Origin: Nematostella vectensis
Lineage: Eukaryota; Cnidaria; Anthozoa; Actiniaria; Edwardsiidae
Length of the DNA: 64,000 nucleotides
NCBI RefSeq assembly: GCF_932526225.1
Contig: NC_064036.1
Coordinates: forward strand, 8,875,519-8,939,518
Reading direction: 5' to 3'
The notes under the pieces were generated by a model, which ran no database searches, was not told where the DNA came from, and was given only the letters and a program-made list of their open reading frames with translations. Of the stretch, positions 1 through 12,954 are shown in pieces. The position numbers and the translations under genes were made by a program. The number at the start of each line of letters is the position of its first letter. Within the stretch, counting starts at the first letter, position 1.

Positions 1-3000
1 AATGATGGAGTATAGATCTGTAGTGTCTAGGGTAGGTCTGTAGTGCTGGAGTATAGGTCTGTAGTGTCTAGGGTAGATCTGTAGTGATGGAGTATAGATC
101 TTTAGTGTCTAGGGTAGGTCTGTAGTGTCTAGGGTAGATCTGTAGTGTCTAGGGTAGGTCTGTAGTGCTGGAGTATAGGTCTGTAGTGCCTAGGGTAGAT
201 CTGTAGTGCTGGAGTATAGGTCTGTAGTGTCTAGGGTAGATCTGTAGTGATGGAGTATAGATCTGTAGTGTCTAGGGTAGGTCTGTAGTGTCTAGGGTAG
301 ATCTGTAGTGTCTAGGGTAGATCTGTAGTGCTGGAGTATAGGTCTGTAGTGCTGGAGTATAGGTCTGTAGTGTCTAGGGTAGATCTGTAGTGTCTAGGGT
401 AGGTCTGTAGTGCTGGAGTATAGATCTGTAGTGTCTAGGGTAGGTCTGTAGTGCTGGAGTATAGATCTGTAGTGTCTAGGGTAGATCTGTAGTGATGGAG
501 TATAGATCTGTAGTGTCTAGGGTAGGTCTGTAGTGCTGGAGTATAGATCTGTAGTGTCTAGGGTAGGTCTGTAGTGATGGAGTATAGATCTGTAGTGTCT
601 AGGGTAGGTCTGTAGTGCTGGAGTATAGATCTGTAGTGTCTAGTGTAGGTCTGTAGTGTCTAGTGTAGGTCTGTAGTGTCTAGGGTAGGTCTGTAGTGAT
701 GGAGTATAGATCTGTAGTGTCTAGGGTAGGTCTGTAGTGTCTAGGGTAGGTCTGTAGTGTCTAGGGTAGATCTGTAGTGTCTAGGGTAGATCTGTAGTGT
801 CTAGGGTAGGTCTGTAGTGCTGGAGTATAGGTCTGTAGTGTCTAGGGTAGGTCTGTAGTGATGGAGTATAGATCTGTAGTGTCTAGGGTAGGTCTGTAGT
901 GATGGAGTATAGATCTGTAGTGTCTAGGGTAGGTCTGTAGTGATGGAGTATAGATCTGTAGTGTCTAGGGTAGGTCTGTAATGATGGAGTATAGATCTGT
1001 AGTGTCTAGGGTAGGTCTGTAGTGCTGGAGTATAGGTCTGTAGTGTCTAGGGTAGATCTGTAGTGATGGAGTATAGATCTTTAGTGTCTAGGGTAGGTCT
1101 GTAGTGTCTAGGGTAGATCTGTAGTGTCTAGGGTAGGTCTGTAGTGCTGGAGTATAGGTCTGTAGTGCCTAGGGTAGATCTGTAGTGCTGGAGTATAGGT
1201 CTGTAGTGTCTAGGGTAGATCTGTAGTGATGGAGTATAGATCTGTAGTGTCTAGGGTAGGTCTGTAGTGTCTAGGGTAGATCTGTAGTGTCTAGGGTAGA
1301 TCTGTAGTGCTGGAGTATAGGTCTGTAGTGCTGGAGTATAGGTCTGTAGTGCTGGAGTATAGGTCTGTAGTGTCTAGGGTAGGTCTGTAGTGCTGGAGTA
1401 TAGATCTGTAGTGTCTATGATAGGTCTGTTAGTGCTGGAGTATAGATCTGTAGTGTCTAGGGTAGATCTGTAGTGCTGGAGTATAGATCTGTAGTGTCTA
1501 GGGTAGGTCTGTAGTGCTGGAGTATAGATCTGTAGTGTCTAGGGTAGGTCTGTAGTGCTGGAGTATAGATCTGTAGTGTCTAGGGTAGGTCTGTAGTGCT
1601 GGAGTATAGATCTGTAGTGTCTAGGGTAGGTCTGTAGTGCTGGAGTATAGATCTGTAGTGTCTAGGGTAGGTCTGTAGTGCTGGAGTATAGGTCTGTAGT
1701 GTCTAGGGTAGGTCTGTAGTGTCTAGTATAGATCTGTAGTGTCTAGTGTAGGTCTGTAATGTCTAGTGTAGGTCTGTAGTGTCTAGGGTAGGTCTGTAGT
1801 GATGGAGTATAGATCTGTAGTGTCTAGGGTAGGTCTGTAGTGCTGGAGTATAGATCTGTAGTGTCTAGGGTAGGTCTGTAGTGCTGGAGTATAGATCTGT
1901 AGTGTCTAGGGTAGGTCTGTAGTGCTGGAGTATAGGTCTGTAGTGTCTAGGATAGATCTGTAGTGATGGAGTATAGATCTGTAGTGTCTAGGGTAGGTCT
2001 GTAGTGTCTAGGGTAGGTCTGTAGTGTCTAGGGTAGATCTGTAGTGTCTAGGGTAGGTCTGTAGTGCTGGAGTATAGGTCTGTAGTGCCTAGGGTAGATC
2101 TGTAGTGCTGGAGTATAGGTCTGTAGTGTCTAGGGTAGATCTGTAGTGATGGAGTATAGATCTGTAGTGTCTAGGGTAGGTCTGTAGTGCTGGAGTATAG
2201 ATCTGTAGTGTCTAGGGTAGGTCTGTAGTGATGGAGTATAGATCTGTAGTGTCTAGGGTAGGTCTGTAGTGCTGGAGTATAGATCTGTAGTGTCTAGTGT
2301 AGGTCTGTAGTGTCTAGTGTAGGTCTGTAGTGTCTAGGGTAGGTCTGTAGTGATGGAGTATAGATCTGTAGTGTCTAGGGTAGGTCTGTAGTGTCTAGGG
2401 TAGGTCTGTAGTGTCTAGGGTAGATCTGTAGTGTCTAGGGTAGATCTGTAGTGTCTAGGGTAGGTCTGTAGTGCTGGAGTATAGGTCTGTAGTGTCTAGG
2501 GTAGGTCTGTAGTGATGGAGTATAGATCTGTAGTGTCTAGGGTAGGTCTGTAGTGATGGAGTATAGATCTGTAGTGTCTAGGGTAGGTCTGTAGTGATGG
2601 AGTATAGATCTGTAGTGTCTAGGGTAGGTCTGTAATGATGGAGTATAGATCTGTAGTGTCTAGGGTAGGTCTGTAGTGCTGGAGTATAGGTCTGTAGTGT
2701 CTAGGGTAGATCTGTAGTGATGGAGTATAGATCTTTAGTGTCTAGGGTAGGTCTGTAGTGTCTAGGGTAGATCTGTAGTGTCTAGGGTAGGTCTGTAGTG
2801 CTGGAGTATAGGTCTGTAGTGCCTAGGGTAGATCTGTAGTGCTGGAGTATAGGTCTGTAGTGTCTAGGGTAGATCTGTAGTGATGGAGTATAGATCTGTA
2901 GTGTCTAGGGTAGGTCTGTAGTGTCTAGGGTAGATCTGTAGTGTCTAGGGTAGATCTGTAGTGCTGGAGTATAGGTCTGTAGTGCTGGAGTATAGGTCTG

Positions 3001-4840
3001 TAGTGCTGGAGTATAGGTCTGTAGTGTCTAGGGTAGGTCTGTAGTGCTGGAGTATAGATCTGTAGTGTCTATGATAGGTCTGTTAGTGCTGGAGTATAGA
3101 TCTGTAGTGTCTAGGGTAGATCTGTAGTGCTGGAGTATAGATCTGTAGTGTCTAGGGTAGGTCTGTAGTGCTGGAGTATAGATCTGTAGTGTCTAGGGTA
3201 GGTCTGTAGTGCTGGAGTATAGATCTGTAGTGTCTAGGGTAGGTCTGTAGTGCTGGAGTATAGATCTGTAGTGTCTAGGGTAGGTCTGTAGTGCTGGAGT
3301 ATAGATCTGTAGTGTCTAGGGTAGGTCTGTAGTGCTGGAGTATAGGTCTGTAGTGTCTAGGGTAGGTCTGTAGTGTCTAGTATAGATCTGTAGTGTCTAG
3401 TGTAGGTCTGTAATGTCTAGTGTAGGTCTGTAGTGTCTAGGGTAGGTCTGTAGTGATGGAGTATAGATCTGTAGTGTCTAGGGTAGGTCTGTAGTGCTGG
3501 AGTATAGATCTGTAGTGTCTAGGGTAGGTCTGTAGTGCTGGAGTATAGATCTGTAGTGTCTAGGGTAGGTCTGTAGTGCTGGAGTATAGGTCTGTAGTGT
3601 CTAGGATAGATCTGTAGTGATGGAGTATAGATCTGTAGTGTCTAGGGTAGGTCTGTAGTGTCTAGGGTAGGTCTGTAGTGTCTAGGGTAGATCTGTAGTG
3701 TCTAGGGTAGGTCTGTAGTGCTGGAGTATAGGTCTGTAGTGCCTAGGGTAGATCTGTAGTGCTGGAGTATAGGTCTGTAGTGTCTAGGGTAGATCTGTAG
3801 TGATGGAGTATAGATCTGTAGTGTCTAGGGTAGGTCTGTAGTGTCTAGGGTAGGTCTGTAGTGTCTAGGGTAGGTCTGTAGTGCTGGAGTATAGGTCTGT
3901 AGTGTCTAGGGTAGGTCTGTAGTGATGGAGTATAGATCTGTAGTGTCTAGGGTAGGTCTGTAGTGATGGAGTATAGATCTGTAGTGTCTAGGGTAGGTCT
4001 GTTGTGATGGAGTATAGATCTGTAGTGTCTAGGGTAGGTCTGTAGTGCTGGAGTATAGATCTGTAGTGTCTAGGGTAGGTCTGTAGTGTCTAGTGTAGGT
4101 CTGTAGTGTCTAGGGTAGGTCTGTAGTGTCTAGGGTAGGTCTGTAGTGATGGAGTATAGATCTGTAGTGTCTAGGGTAGGTCTGTAGTGATGGAGTATAG
4201 ATCTGTAGTGTCTAGGGTAGGTCTGTAGTGATGGAGTATAGATCTGTAGTGTCTAGGGTAGGTCTGTTGTGATGGAGTATAGATCTGTAGTGTCTAGGGT
4301 AGGTCTGTAGTGTCTAGGGTAGGTCTGTAGTGCTGGAGTATAGATCTGTAGTGTCTAGGGTAGGTCTGTAGTGCTGGAGTATAGATCTGTAGTGTCTAGG
4401 GTAGGTCAGTAGTGCTGGAGTATAGATCTGTAGTGTCTAGGGTAGGTCTGTAGTGATGGAGTATAGATCTGTAGTGTCTAGGGTAGGTCTGTAGTGCTGG
4501 AGTATAGATCTGTAGTGTCTAGGGTAGGTCTGTAGTGTCTAGGGTAGGTCTGTAGTGTCTAGGGTAGGTCTGTAGTGATGGAGGGTAGGTCTGTAGTGTC
4601 TAGGGTAGGTCTGTAGTGATGGAGGGTAGGTCTGTAGTGTCTAGGGTAGGTCTGTAGTGATGGAGGGTAGGTCTGTAGTGTCTAGGGTAGGTCTGTTGTG
4701 ATGGAGTGTAGGTCTGTTGTGATGGAGTGTAGGTCTGTTGTGATGGAGTGGAGGCCTTTTGTGATGGAGTGGAGGCCTTTTGTGATGGAGTGGAGGCCTG
4801 TTGTGATGGAGTGGAGGCCTGTTGTGATGGAGTGAAGGCC
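1..4840. repeat. 20/21-bp satellite with higher-order period
   Basis: The block is built from two alternating unit types: a 20-bp unit (TCTGTAGTG followed by TCTAGGGTAGG or -AGA) and a 21-bp unit (TCTGTAGTG followed by CTGGAGTATAG or ATGGAGTATAG plus A/G). Rare variants act as markers. The TTT variant lies at 101, 1080 and 2734; the GCCTAGGG variant at about 1168 and 2822, and again at 2088 and 3742; the extra T at 1429 and 3083. These give a 1654-bp higher-order period plus a 979-bp partial duplication at the left. After about 4570 the units drift to GATGGAGGGTAG, then to GTGATGGAGTGGAGGCCT. Open frames across it are by-products of the repeat. It sits directly upstream of the plastin exons and probably lies in a plastin intron. 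Confidence 0.97.
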
Positions 4841-5463
4841 TGTTTTGCATTCTCTGCATAAAAATTCTCTGCATAAAAGAAGTCTGTCTGTTCTTCGCAA
4901 AGTTTATATAGTGGGGAATGCAAACTGGGAGTAGAATCATCTATGCATGTGCAATTGAATATTATGATAAAGCCTGGTTACTAATGTGAGTGTTGTGATA
5001 TAATTTCTTGTGCTTTTTAACAGTGAAATCACTAAGTCACAAAATCAATAAAGTCACTAAGTAGGTGCCCTAAGTGAAAACTCATGCTTGCAAATTTTTG
5101 TTTTATATTATTTGCTGTTTATTACATTTTTCTTGCCAGTTTCGGGCATTTGTTTTCAAAGAGAAAAATGGTTGTGCCCGTTTTAAATTGTTTTCTCCAA
5201 ATGACTTTTCCACCTAAAAGCGTGAAGTTCCTGAATGATCATGTCCTCCAACTCCAGATCTAAGTATTGGGATAAAATGGACGCATGTATCCTCTTTTTT
5301 TTCCATGACTATTTCAATGTCCCACAGCATCACATAAACTTGAAAGCACACAGAAACCTTAATGCATTGTGTTTACAGAGACAGCATCTCTGGTTTAATG
5401 TCCTCATTAGGGGAGATGAGTGGGAGTAAAAATTTACAGCATAGTATTATTGTTTATCTCTAG
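4841..5463. other. Unique sequence between satellite and first plastin exon
   Basis: This AT-rich stretch has no recognisable coding exon; I looked for an EF-hand loop and found none. It ends in an acceptor (TTTATCTCTAG) at 5463 that opens the first plastin exon in the window. It is best read as plastin intron sequence. Confidence 0.6.
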
Positions 5464-7223
5464 ATGTTCAAGAAGGTGACCGATAAGTATCGTGGCGCCA
5501 TATTCAAATCATTACTATCTACCAATATGGGTGTCAAGCATTCTGGGGGGACATCAGAAAGTTCTGCTGAAGGAACAAAACACTCGCATTCCAAGGAAGA
5601 GCAAGTTGCATTTGCAGATTGGATCAATAGCTCACTGAAGGACGATGAGAGTGTCCATAAATACCTGCCTATTGATGCATCAGAGGACTCCTCTGACCTT
5701 TATGAAAAAGTAAAAGATGGAATCTTGCTATGGTGAGTTTTAATGGCTTTGTCATTTACTTGCCTTATGACTAACAAACAGAGAAATATTTGAGAGTGAC
5801 TAAAAAAACATTTTTTAATTCAGCAAAATGATTAACCTGTCAGCGCCTGGCACTATTGATGAACGTGTCATCAACAAGCCGCCCTTGAAAGTGTTTACTA
5901 TTCATGAGAACCAAACACTTGTCATAAACTCAGCCCTGGCCATTGGCTGCAATCTTGTGAATATTGGAGCAGGTGACTTAGCCGAGGGAAAGAAGCATTT
6001 GGTGCTAGGAGTTCTATGGCAAGTTATCAGGGTAAGATACCAAACTGAATGCTCCATAGAGGCTTTGTTCACAGAGTTGATACAGTACTTACCTAATATA
6101 ACTGTTCCCCAAACCACAAACTCTTATGAATTAATAAGGCAGTCTGAGTTAAAATTATAGCCAGGCTTTCATCCAGTGAATGATATTTTTACTTACACTT
6201 TGCTATAAAGGTTTCAAAGATACCTTTCAAACTCATAAAAAGAAAAGAGACAATACAAAAAGCCTCTGGGTAACCTTTTCATCATATAATAGTTATTGTA
6301 TTATATTATTTATTATTATAGAATAGATGTATACCTCAATTAATTATACCACATTACCAGGGAGCTACTATTGCTGGTTGTATAGTCATAATGATTACCA
6401 ACAGTTATGTGTAGTAGGTATGTTTACTACTGTATGTCTCCTTCTTTCAGATTGGGCTTTTCTCAAAGATCACACTCACCAATGTCCCTGGTCTTGCTCG
6501 ACTTTTGCAAGAAGGAGAAACAATTGAGGGTCTTCACCATCTCTCTCCTGAAGAACTGCTTCTCCGTTGGGTGAACTTCCACCTTGGCAAATATTATGAT
6601 GGCCAAAACTACCCTCCAGATGATAGCCGGCGTAAGGTTGTGCACAATTTTTCTGATGACATTAAAGTAAGTAAAGTTGTTATTGTATATTTACCATGTG
6701 GTATAATATTGCACAGTACATCAGTATTGCTTCATATATGTTTATGAATCTTGCATAACAAATAAAAGATCATCGGGGGCCTAAAGGCATGTTGCAATTT
6801 TTGCCAGCTGAATTATGCTGTCCTTGTAAATAATTTGTGATTTTGTCAGGGTAGGGCTCATCCAGCCACCATTACTGCCTTTAAATAAAAGATTCACTCT
6901 AATGTTATTCCCTAATGTTGAGTTTGGTGTTTTTTATGGTTGTTCTTTACAGTATGTGTTTTTTTTAGGATTCTGAGGCTTATAGTATTTTACTTTACCA
7001 AATTGCTCCACAATCCAGTGGGGTTGATCACCCACAATCCTACTACTCAGTAAGTACTGATAATTATTTTGTTATTCAGGATATAGTCTGTAAAATTTAG
7101 CTTTGTTTTCTATAAACTAATTGTTTTTTTTTTTATTTATAGACCACAGACAATTCTAAGAAAGCTGAAAAGATGCTTAGAAATGCAGAAAAAATTGGCT
7201 GCAGGAAATTTGTTAGAGCCAAG
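5464..7223 (+). CDS. PLS: Plastin actin-binding domain 1 (CH1-CH2), exons 1-5
   Basis: Exon 1 carries the EF-hand-to-CH linker and the start of CH1 ([14 protein letters not shown]). Exon 2 carries the core of CH1 ([30 protein letters not shown]). Exon 3 starts CH2 with [20 protein letters not shown]. Exons 4 and 5 are both exactly 81 nt and phase 0 ([14 protein letters not shown] and [18 protein letters not shown]). Intron phases are 2, 0, 0, 0 and 0. The start at 5464 is a splice acceptor, not a translation start, although it happens to read ATG. Confidence 0.93.
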
Positions 7224-10200
7224 GTATGTGTTGTTGATTGTTTATAATACTTGCATACTTTTTATGATAATTGACTCCTTTAGTTAGCAATTTGATTTCT
7301 TTACATTAAAATCATAATATTTGATTCTATCGGTATCTAGCTTATTTTAAACAGTCAATTTATTTTTAACAGTATCTTTACAATTTCAATTTTTCCACAA
7401 CTTTTGAAACAGAATAGTTTAATCTTCACAACAACATCATTCAACAATTCTTTTAACCATTAAAAATTGTTTGCCAGATCACTATGGTTTCATGTTTTAG
7501 GTTTTATGTATTTTAGGCGAAAAGGAGATCTTTGAATTTGTGTCTGAAAGAAGTACAATGTTTGCGTATGAGGGTCTTTATACAGTATTTGATGTGCATC
7601 TGTATTAACTCAATGTTATGGAAGAGAATTGCACTTATTAAAATTGAGAATATTCTTTAGGACGTGGTTTCTGGAAATCAGAAACTAAACATGGCATTTG
7701 TAGCCAACTTGTTCAGCACATTCCCTAACCTGCCAGAACTGGATGATGATGAAGGCAAGGAAGTGGGCCTGGATGAAGAATACCAAGAAGAAACTAGAGA
7801 AGAGCTAAGTGAGTGTACTTTAAGCTCTAAGGAATTCTCTGCCAGTATGCTCATGTAATTTACCCTAAACTGACGCTCTCACTATATGTATGGTTCCTCA
7901 TTCTGAAAGTCTAGCAAAGAAAGTGGAATAGCTTATAAAAGGCTATTCATGCTTTGACATGTTGTTTCTAATATACTTGCTGTGTTTTACTTTACAGCTT
8001 ATCGCAACTGGATTAACAGTATGGGATGTGGCCGATATGTTAACTGGTTATATAGTGACTTCTTTGATGGAATAATTCTTTTTAAGGTATTATTGTAAAA
8101 TTACTTTTTTATAACCAGGACTGTACCTAGAAAATTATATATTGTAGCACTCACATCCTTGGGGGCCCAGGGCGTACTGAGCGGAAATGAGCGCTGAGTG
8201 TGTCTGGCGTTACGCTTGTTTACTCTCAGTGTGCCCTGTGTCACCGAGGATGTAGCACTCAACATATTCAAACCTTTTTAACTTTCTGTTAAAATTGTGT
8301 TTCTAACAGTATGCTTTGTGTTTTAATTTTCGCCAGATGTTTGAGCACATAAGACCTGGTTGTGTTGACTGGGAAAAGAAAGTGAACCCTGAGGGGAAAT
8401 GTAAAAATGCAAGAATGGGAGGAAAGGTGAAGTGCATTGAGAACTGCAACTATGCTGTCGACCTTGGCAAGCAATTCAACTTCAGCTTGATTGGCATCCA
8501 AGGACAAGATATTCATGAAGGGGTTCAAAACCTGACTCTGGGTAAGAATCTGATGCAAAGGACAAAATAAAAAAGGCCTCACAACTAGTCCAACTCATGA
8601 ACCCTAAGCAAAAACGATAATGATGATTATGATGCTAATAATATCCAGCAATGATAATGATAGATCTCTACATAATTGCATAGAGTACATTACAATTCTT
8701 ACTTAAAATAAAATTAAACAATCAAATTGAAGAATTTTATGTATAGAGCGCAAGCACTAAACCTGTGCAACATATTTAAACTAAATTGTGTAAAATAGAA
8801 CTTAGCTAAACAGGGAAATAATTCAATCAAGCAAAATGAGTACACGTCTTCATGCACCAGTTATTCTTTATTTGAATGATTGTTTTTATTTATCAGAAGC
8901 CCTAGTAAATCTACAAACATAATTATGAATTTAACATTATAATGAATGATCCTGTTGAATCCAAGTTATTACCAATACTTCCAAGAGATTGCTGCCTTGT
9001 TTGTGTCAACGCTAAAATTCACAACGAGATCACATGCCCCTCAACAAAATTAACACCTACAAAATATAAGAAGTCGCGGATGAGTACTTTTTGCTATTTA
9101 ATCTACTATGAAAAAAAAACAATTAGTAACTATTTGTCCCAAACCGTTGCATGGGCTTAGAGCATGCACTCCAATAAAAATAAGAAGTATAACCCTCTCC
9201 TTTGTGTGTGCCCTCTCTTGGATAAGATTTTCAATGATGCACCCTGTTTAATATTCAATTGTATGTCCAAGTATTGGTATCCTTTATACTTCTTTATTTT
9301 ATGTATATTTTTTTAGGGTTGATATGGCAGATGATGCGTGCCTACACATACACCCTACTTGCTCGCCTATCACCAGATGATGATCACATGACAGAAGAGA
9401 AGATTGTTGAGTGGGTCAATAAAACTGTAAGTTAAAGATGCATGCCATTCTCAATTCCGCTTTCATGCACATGTACAGTAAGGCCTTCCGTAACATAGAA
9501 CTACCTAAACAAGAGTCTCGCCCAAATAGGAATAAAGTCAGGCCTGTACCCAGGGAGGGTGCAGGGTTTGCATTCGCACCCCCCACAACTGCAGAAAACC
9601 CACCTCCGGTCTGCAATAGACGTGCTATTTGTAGACAAAACTAGACAAAACTTTAAAGCATTGCCAAATTAGATAAAAAAAAGGCACTCTATATCACTCT
9701 GGTATGTCATAAATCTATGTGTCAAAAAGTTCCGTAAGGCATTAAAAATCTTTTTTTTTATTATTCATTCGGGGTTGGTCAGATTTTGATCAGAAAATCA
9801 ACCCTTCCAACCCCCCTCCCCCCCCAGAAAATTAGGTCTTCTTTTTCGTATGTCGCATCCCCCCAAGAATAGTCCTGGGTACGGGCCTGAAAGTGCTGTG
9901 TATAAGACCGAAAACCAAAGACCCGTTAACAAAGACCCCAAAGCAAAGACCAAATAAGAATTAAGACCCTGTAAAATATAACTTGTTGGTTTGATGCTTT
10001 ACCAGTGTTTTTAATTTCTCAAGAAATATTGAATTTTCAATTATCTTTGAGCAAGAACAGACTATGAACTTCTCAGTCATACAGGCATCGTTGCATGCGG
10101 TTTTAAACTTTCTTTTTATCATAACTAAGTTAATCAGTAGGGTCTTCGTTTTGGGGTTTCGTTTTAGTCTTCGTTTTTCTTACTTCACAGAATGCTAAGA

Positions 10201-11538
10201 AAATACTTTTCAGACTTCAGCCACTTTGTATTTTTTGATGTTCATTTTGAAGTCTTAAATGATCGGTCTTTGTTTTGGATAAAGATGTGTTATTTCTGCA
10301 TTTGTAATGAAATTACTTTTGCATAACTTACTGAAGTTACTACTCAAGCTTCTTATTTGAGAATTAAAAACAGAGCATGCTCTTCAGGGAAAATTTTGGA
10401 TATTTAGCTTTCTTTTTTGTAACAACACTACAACATATTAACTTACCCCTGCACTTAGGCTTCGCATGTTTTGCTTCCCCTCTTGGGACCATTTCATTTC
10501 ATTTAACTTATAAAAGTATAAAAAAAAAAAACGTGTAAAAATAAACCCCTCTCAAGAAAGGAACGTGCGCGCTGAACTCTGACTTTATTTCCCGCCAAAA
10601 CCACAGGGAGCCAACATGAGTTTGAAGCCTTTTTGGTTGAGGAAATGAGTTATCTTTAGTTATCTTAGCTTTGGTTATTGCCTGGTGAATATTTCACGGG
10701 TACCCACTAATCATATTAGAACTGATATGGAATTGAGTATATTGCTTGGGCTAAATGTGCCAACTCGACTAAACCTACAATTATGTTTACAGTTACAAAG
10801 CAAGAAGAAGACACACTTGATTAATAAGGGTCACGGTTTCAAAGACCCTGACATTAGCACTAGTCTGGCCGTGCTTGATCTAATTGACTGCATTTCCCCG
10901 AAGATGATCAACCCTGCACTGATAAACCCAGACCCTCTCTCTGACGAGGTATGACAAAAGGCAGATATCGGGCTGATGATCTCTGGGGTTAGGGGGCTAG
11001 GAGGCATTCCTTGGTATAAGCATGTAAAATTCTCGTTTACGGACAGCTTGAAGAAGCGCCCGCTCTCAACAGTGCTCAAAAGACAAAAACTGTTATAAGA
11101 AGAAAGCTTTTTTATTTGTGTACATAGCATATCGAAGCAAGGCTGTTTCTACACTTGTATATACACCGAGTGCCGGCGCGTTCCCATGATTGGCCGAGGG
11201 GGGGTGCGCAGTCATAGGGATCATAAGTAAAATGCTTAGTATTTGAAGATTCCTTGATAAGAAATGACCCACTTTTGCCGCCAAGGGAGGGGAGCGCACC
11301 CTGCCCACCCCCCTGTGTACGACCCTGCAGTAACCACCTGGTATTATTTTTTTGTCTCCAGGACAAGCTGCCGAACGCACAGTACGCCATCAGCATGGCA
11401 CGTAAAATTGGCGCTGTGGTTTACGCGTTGCCTGAAGACTTGGTAGAAGTTAAGCCTAAGATGGTACTGACAGTGTTTGCCAGTCTCATGCTCTGCGCCC
11501 TAGAGAAATCTTCAAAGAATAAGAAAGGCAAGAAGTAA
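5464..11538 (+). CDS. PLS: Plastin/fimbrin (actin-bundling), 3' 11 exons
   Basis: Eleven exons join in phase: 5464-5732, 5824-6031, 6451-6666, 6969-7049, 7143-7223, 7661-7808, 7998-8086, 8337-8541, 9317-9426, 10793-10948 and 11362-11538 (TAA at 11536). They encode 579 residues. The product matches animal plastins over the linker ([14 protein letters not shown]) and all four calponin-homology domains. Recognisable blocks include [18 protein letters not shown] and [15 protein letters not shown] in the first actin-binding domain, and [36 protein letters not shown] and [15 protein letters not shown] in the second. The family crosslinks F-actin into bundles in the cytoplasm under Ca2+ control by N-terminal EF-hands. 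The first exon here opens in the tail of EF-hand 2, so both EF-hands lie upstream of the window. Oddities are a roughly 10-residue insertion in CH2 (around [17 protein letters not shown]) and a lysine-rich C-terminus (SSKNKKGKK). Confidence 0.96.
7661..11538 (+). CDS. PLS: Plastin actin-binding domain 2 (CH3-CH4), exons 6-11
   Basis: Exon 6 closes CH2 and begins the acidic inter-domain linker ([11 protein letters not shown]). Exons 7-8 carry CH3 ([20 protein letters not shown] and [14 protein letters not shown]). Exon 9 starts CH4 with [20 protein letters not shown]. Exon 10 supplies [13 protein letters not shown], and exon 11 supplies the terminal helix and stop. The 1.37-kb intron before exon 10 holds foldback repeats (9539-9889) and other AT-rich sequence. 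No frame break is seen. Confidence 0.93.
9539..9889. mobile_element. Foldback element with CAGGCCTGTACCCAGG ends (copy 1)
   Basis: The left end reads CAGGCCTGTACCCAGG and the right end reads CCTGGGTACGGGCCTG, which is nearly its reverse complement. The interior has C-rich runs (CCCCCCTCCCCCCCC) and no coding sequence. It sits in plastin intron 9. Two related elements lie at 13633-13867 and 29890-30058. Terminal inverted repeats without a transposase suggest a non-autonomous DNA transposon; I cannot assign the superfamily. Confidence 0.75.
9890..10300. repeat. Candidate foldback repeat in plastin intron 9
   Basis: The left side contains AAGACCGAAAACCAAAGACC followed by several AAAGACC words. 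The right side contains GGTCTTCGTTTTGG and CGGTCTTTGTTTTGG, their approximate reverse complements. The spacing and partial symmetry suggest a second foldback element next to the one ending at 9889. Exact ends and target duplications were not determined. Confidence 0.45.
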
Positions 11539-12950
11539 ATCAAGTAGACACACGTGTGGCATGCTAACACCCCGCAACTGGGAGCTCTCATTAACTTGAA
11601 TTCCCCTTGGACAATGAGGGGTCTATTAAATCCACGGCATTGCACGTTATCAGCCTACTGCACTTATACATAGCCCACCAACAAGACATCGAAACAGTAT
11701 GATCACCAACCTTCAAGGCATCGGAGTAGTTGTACCAATTCACAAGGCATGGATTAGTTGCACCAACCCACAAGTCATGGAGTAGCTGCACTAACCCACA
11801 AGACATGGATTAGTTGACCAACCCACAAGACATGAACTAGTTGCACCAACCCACAAGACATGGATTAGTTGACCAATTCACAAGTCATGGACTAGTTGCA
11901 CCAACCAACAAGGCATGGATTAGTCAACCAACCGACAAGACATGAAGCAGCTGCACAAACCCACAAGACATGAACTAGTTGCACCAGCCCATGAAGTAGT
12001 TACTCCTACCCACAAGGCATTGACTAGTTGTACCAACCCACAAGGCATGGACTAGTTGTACCAGCCCCTGAAGTAGTTACTCCTACCCACAAGGCATGGA
12101 CTAGTTGTACCAGGCCAAGAGTAGATTGCTATTTTTTTTAAGCTTTATCACTCAAAAGCTTTGATTACCAGGTTTATTCAGTGTTAACCTTGGTTATAAA
12201 CGGGGCCAGCTTCTAGAATGATAGCAAATAAAATAATAATAGTACAATGATAAACTGATAAAAAGTTGATAGATGTCAAATTGCTATTCTAGGTTGAACG
12301 CTGGTGATGATCTGTCCTTCTCTGGGATGTAATCACATGATGCCACATTCTCGTGCACAATAATTATGGCCGTGTCTTTGACATGATCATTTTTTCTGCT
12401 ATGTCAAGATCAGTTAAATGTAGAGTCGTTTCACTTTGATATTAGGTGCTAATATATTCATTTGCCTGCGTATAAGAAAACATTTACATATTGTTCATGA
12501 GAAATAGGGAAGCATGCTTGAGAGTTGTATATTTCCTTTTTTTTTTCTCGCGCGTTTTCCTATAAATCCCACTGTCACACAAGGGGCTATTTGTGTACTT
12601 ACGGTAAGAATACACACGTACTCTATTCACGAGGTGTTTAGTGGTTTACGGTTATGACAACGAAATTTTCAGAACCCTTAGCATAGTATTTTCTGCCTCT
12701 TTTCTAGAAGAATAATCTTTTAAGCAAGGAAATATTTTCAAATAATGGGTCGTACTTTATTAACAATGTTGTAAACAATTTGTAGAAAGCCACAAAAAGA
12801 GCAATAAAATAGTTCAAATAAATATTTTAGATTATGTATATACTTTTGTTTTTACTTATAAGCCTGTAGGTTGTGTGTGCTGTTGGACGGTCTGGAAGCG
12901 AAGGGATGGGTGGGACAGTGCATAAGAGGACAGAAGATGGATGACTGTCT
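11539..12950. other. Plastin 3' flank with possible poly(A) signals
   Basis: This interval follows the plastin stop. It includes the minisatellite at 11690-12115. Candidate AATAAA poly(A) hexamers lie at 12227 and 12803; which is used cannot be told from sequence. No coding exon was recognised. Confidence 0.45.
11690..12115. repeat. Minisatellite, CCCACAAGACATGGATTAGTTG-like units
   Basis: Units of about 25-28 bp repeat the words CACAAGGCATGG, ACTAGTTGCACC and CCAACCCACAAG with frequent small changes. The array lies about 150 bp past the plastin stop, so it may be in the 3' UTR. Confidence 0.85.
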
Positions 12951-12954
12951 TGTG

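Noticed and set aside
4600-4940. Minus-strand open frames rich in PSQQT and HHNRP repeats
   Set aside because: They are translations of the satellite in three frames at once; no start context or independent coding signal.
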